Below, one piece after another: positions 63,430 to 64,000 of a stretch of DNA of 64,000 bases. The translations under genes and the position numbers were made by a program. Under the pieces are notes generated by a model. The model saw only the letters and a program-made list of their open reading frames with translations, did not search any database and was not told the DNA's origin. The stretch covers positions 1 to 64,000 of the forward strand of contig PUFA01000225.1 in NCBI GenBank assembly GCA_003508835.1. The letters run 5' to 3'. Source of the stretch: Eonycteris spelaea. Lineage: Eukaryota; Chordata; Mammalia; Chiroptera; Pteropodidae. Within the stretch, counting starts at the first letter, position 1, and every line of letters begins with the position of its first letter.

Positions 63430-63570
63430 CTGGAGTGAGTATGAATCGAAATCCTTAGTGAAGCTGTTTTAACGCACCCATGTCCAGACCCCAATCCCAG
63501 AGATTTTGAGTTACTGTTAAGCCTAAAGGAGATCCAGGCATGGGTACGAGTTTCACAAGTTCTAAAGAGG
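63430..63570 (+). mobile_element. MER5-like hAT fragment, diverged
   Basis: Resemblance is limited to gtccagaccccaatcccaga, then gattttgagttactgttaag and ggagatccaggcatgggtac. Confidence 0.45.
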
Positions 63571-64000
63571 ATTCGAATGAACACTCCTAGTGACAACCAT
63601 GACAAAAGGTCTTCTGTGAGCAAAAACAAGTTGGCAAACAGCTAACGTGTTTTTACTGGTTACCTTTAAAGAGAAATTAATAACTTTAGAATGGGGAGTC
63701 ATCTCTCTATTTTAAAAATCTCATGAGAACTCTAGACTTGCTTCTCAGAAAAACGCCCACATATTCATACGTTTTGTATACAAATTTGGGGGGGGAGGAG
63801 CATGCTATCATGGGCCACCAAGAGGCCAAGAATCCCTGTTCTAAATATTACCTATTTAGGCCTATAGATAAAATTAAATTTCACAAGTGAGTAGGTAAAT
63901 AAAAGCAGTAAAGAGCTGGACCCTCGCAGAGTCCTAAAGACTCATCTAGATTTTTTAACTTAAAAAGGAGAGTTTTGAAAATAATAAGCAGGTCTTGTGA

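Larger units (their letters stand above)
57000..64000 (-). other. Repeat-poor, ORF-free block; possibly the 3' UTR of PFKFB2
   Basis: Apart from MER5-like pieces this 7 kb lacks the LINE clutter of the rest of the window and has no coding exon on either strand. In human, PFKFB2 lies upstream of C4BPB on the same strand, ends several kilobases before it and has a long 3' UTR; the spacing here fits. Minus-strand AATAAA signals occur at 60648-60657 (two overlapping) and 60167-60172, and others near 57021. No PFKFB2 coding sequence was recognised in the window, so the call rests on gene order alone. Confidence 0.35.

Noticed and set aside
1..64000. CRISPR arrays, operons, toxin systems or phage modules
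   Set aside because: Intron-split genes and mammalian retroelements fill the window. No spacer-repeat pattern or bacterial-style gene spacing is present.

Overview
The window is mammalian nuclear DNA. It has large introns with GT-AG borders, old L1, L2 and MIR repeats, a decayed endogenous retrovirus, and two vertebrate complement-regulator genes. Two short retroposons built on 5S rRNA point to a fruit bat (Pteropodidae). One is a tRNA-Val/5S hybrid flanked by an 18-base target-site duplication, and from memory such MEG-type SINEs are described only from megabats. No bacterial, plasmid or CRISPR features are present.

Both genes lie on the minus strand, head to tail, in the order found at human 1q32 (C4BPB then C4BPA). 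C4BPB, the beta chain of C4b-binding protein, occupies 51408 to 43963. It has six coding exons whose phases join into one 265-residue open frame: signal peptide, three CCP (sushi) modules and a C-terminal alpha-chain-binding helix. It looks functional. However, one of the two C-terminal cysteines that tie the human beta chain to the alpha chain is Gly here, next to a four-residue insertion.

C4BPA, the alpha chain, lies at 33045 to 6667. All eleven coding exons are recognisable, from a good start/signal exon through eight CCP modules to the oligomerisation tail, and nearly all splice borders look usable. Yet six exons (CCP2a, CCP3, CCP4, CCP7, CCP8 and tail) carry one- or two-base indels. The first puts a stop at about codon 126. 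The gene is annotated as a frameshifted pseudogene. The main rival explanation is indel error in the assembly, because no nonsense substitutions or obvious splice losses accompany the indels.

Layout: 1-3745 L1 with an internal deletion; 3750-6660 nothing recognised; 6667-33045 C4BPA, whose introns hold an ancient ERV pol remnant (9080-12830), an LTR-like piece, three L1-derived blocks, a 5S-derived SINE, L2 and MIR; 33-44 kb intergenic, with L2, L1, MIR and the hybrid SINE; 43963-51408 C4BPB; 52-57 kb mostly unannotated; 57-64 kb repeat-poor sequence without genes. By gene order and distance the last block is probably the long 3' UTR of PFKFB2, whose coding part would lie beyond the right edge.

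In humans the two chains assemble into a plasma protein of seven alpha chains and usually one beta chain. It inhibits the C3 convertase of the classical and lectin complement pathways, and the beta chain carries protein S. A disabled alpha gene beside an intact beta gene is the most notable feature of the window.
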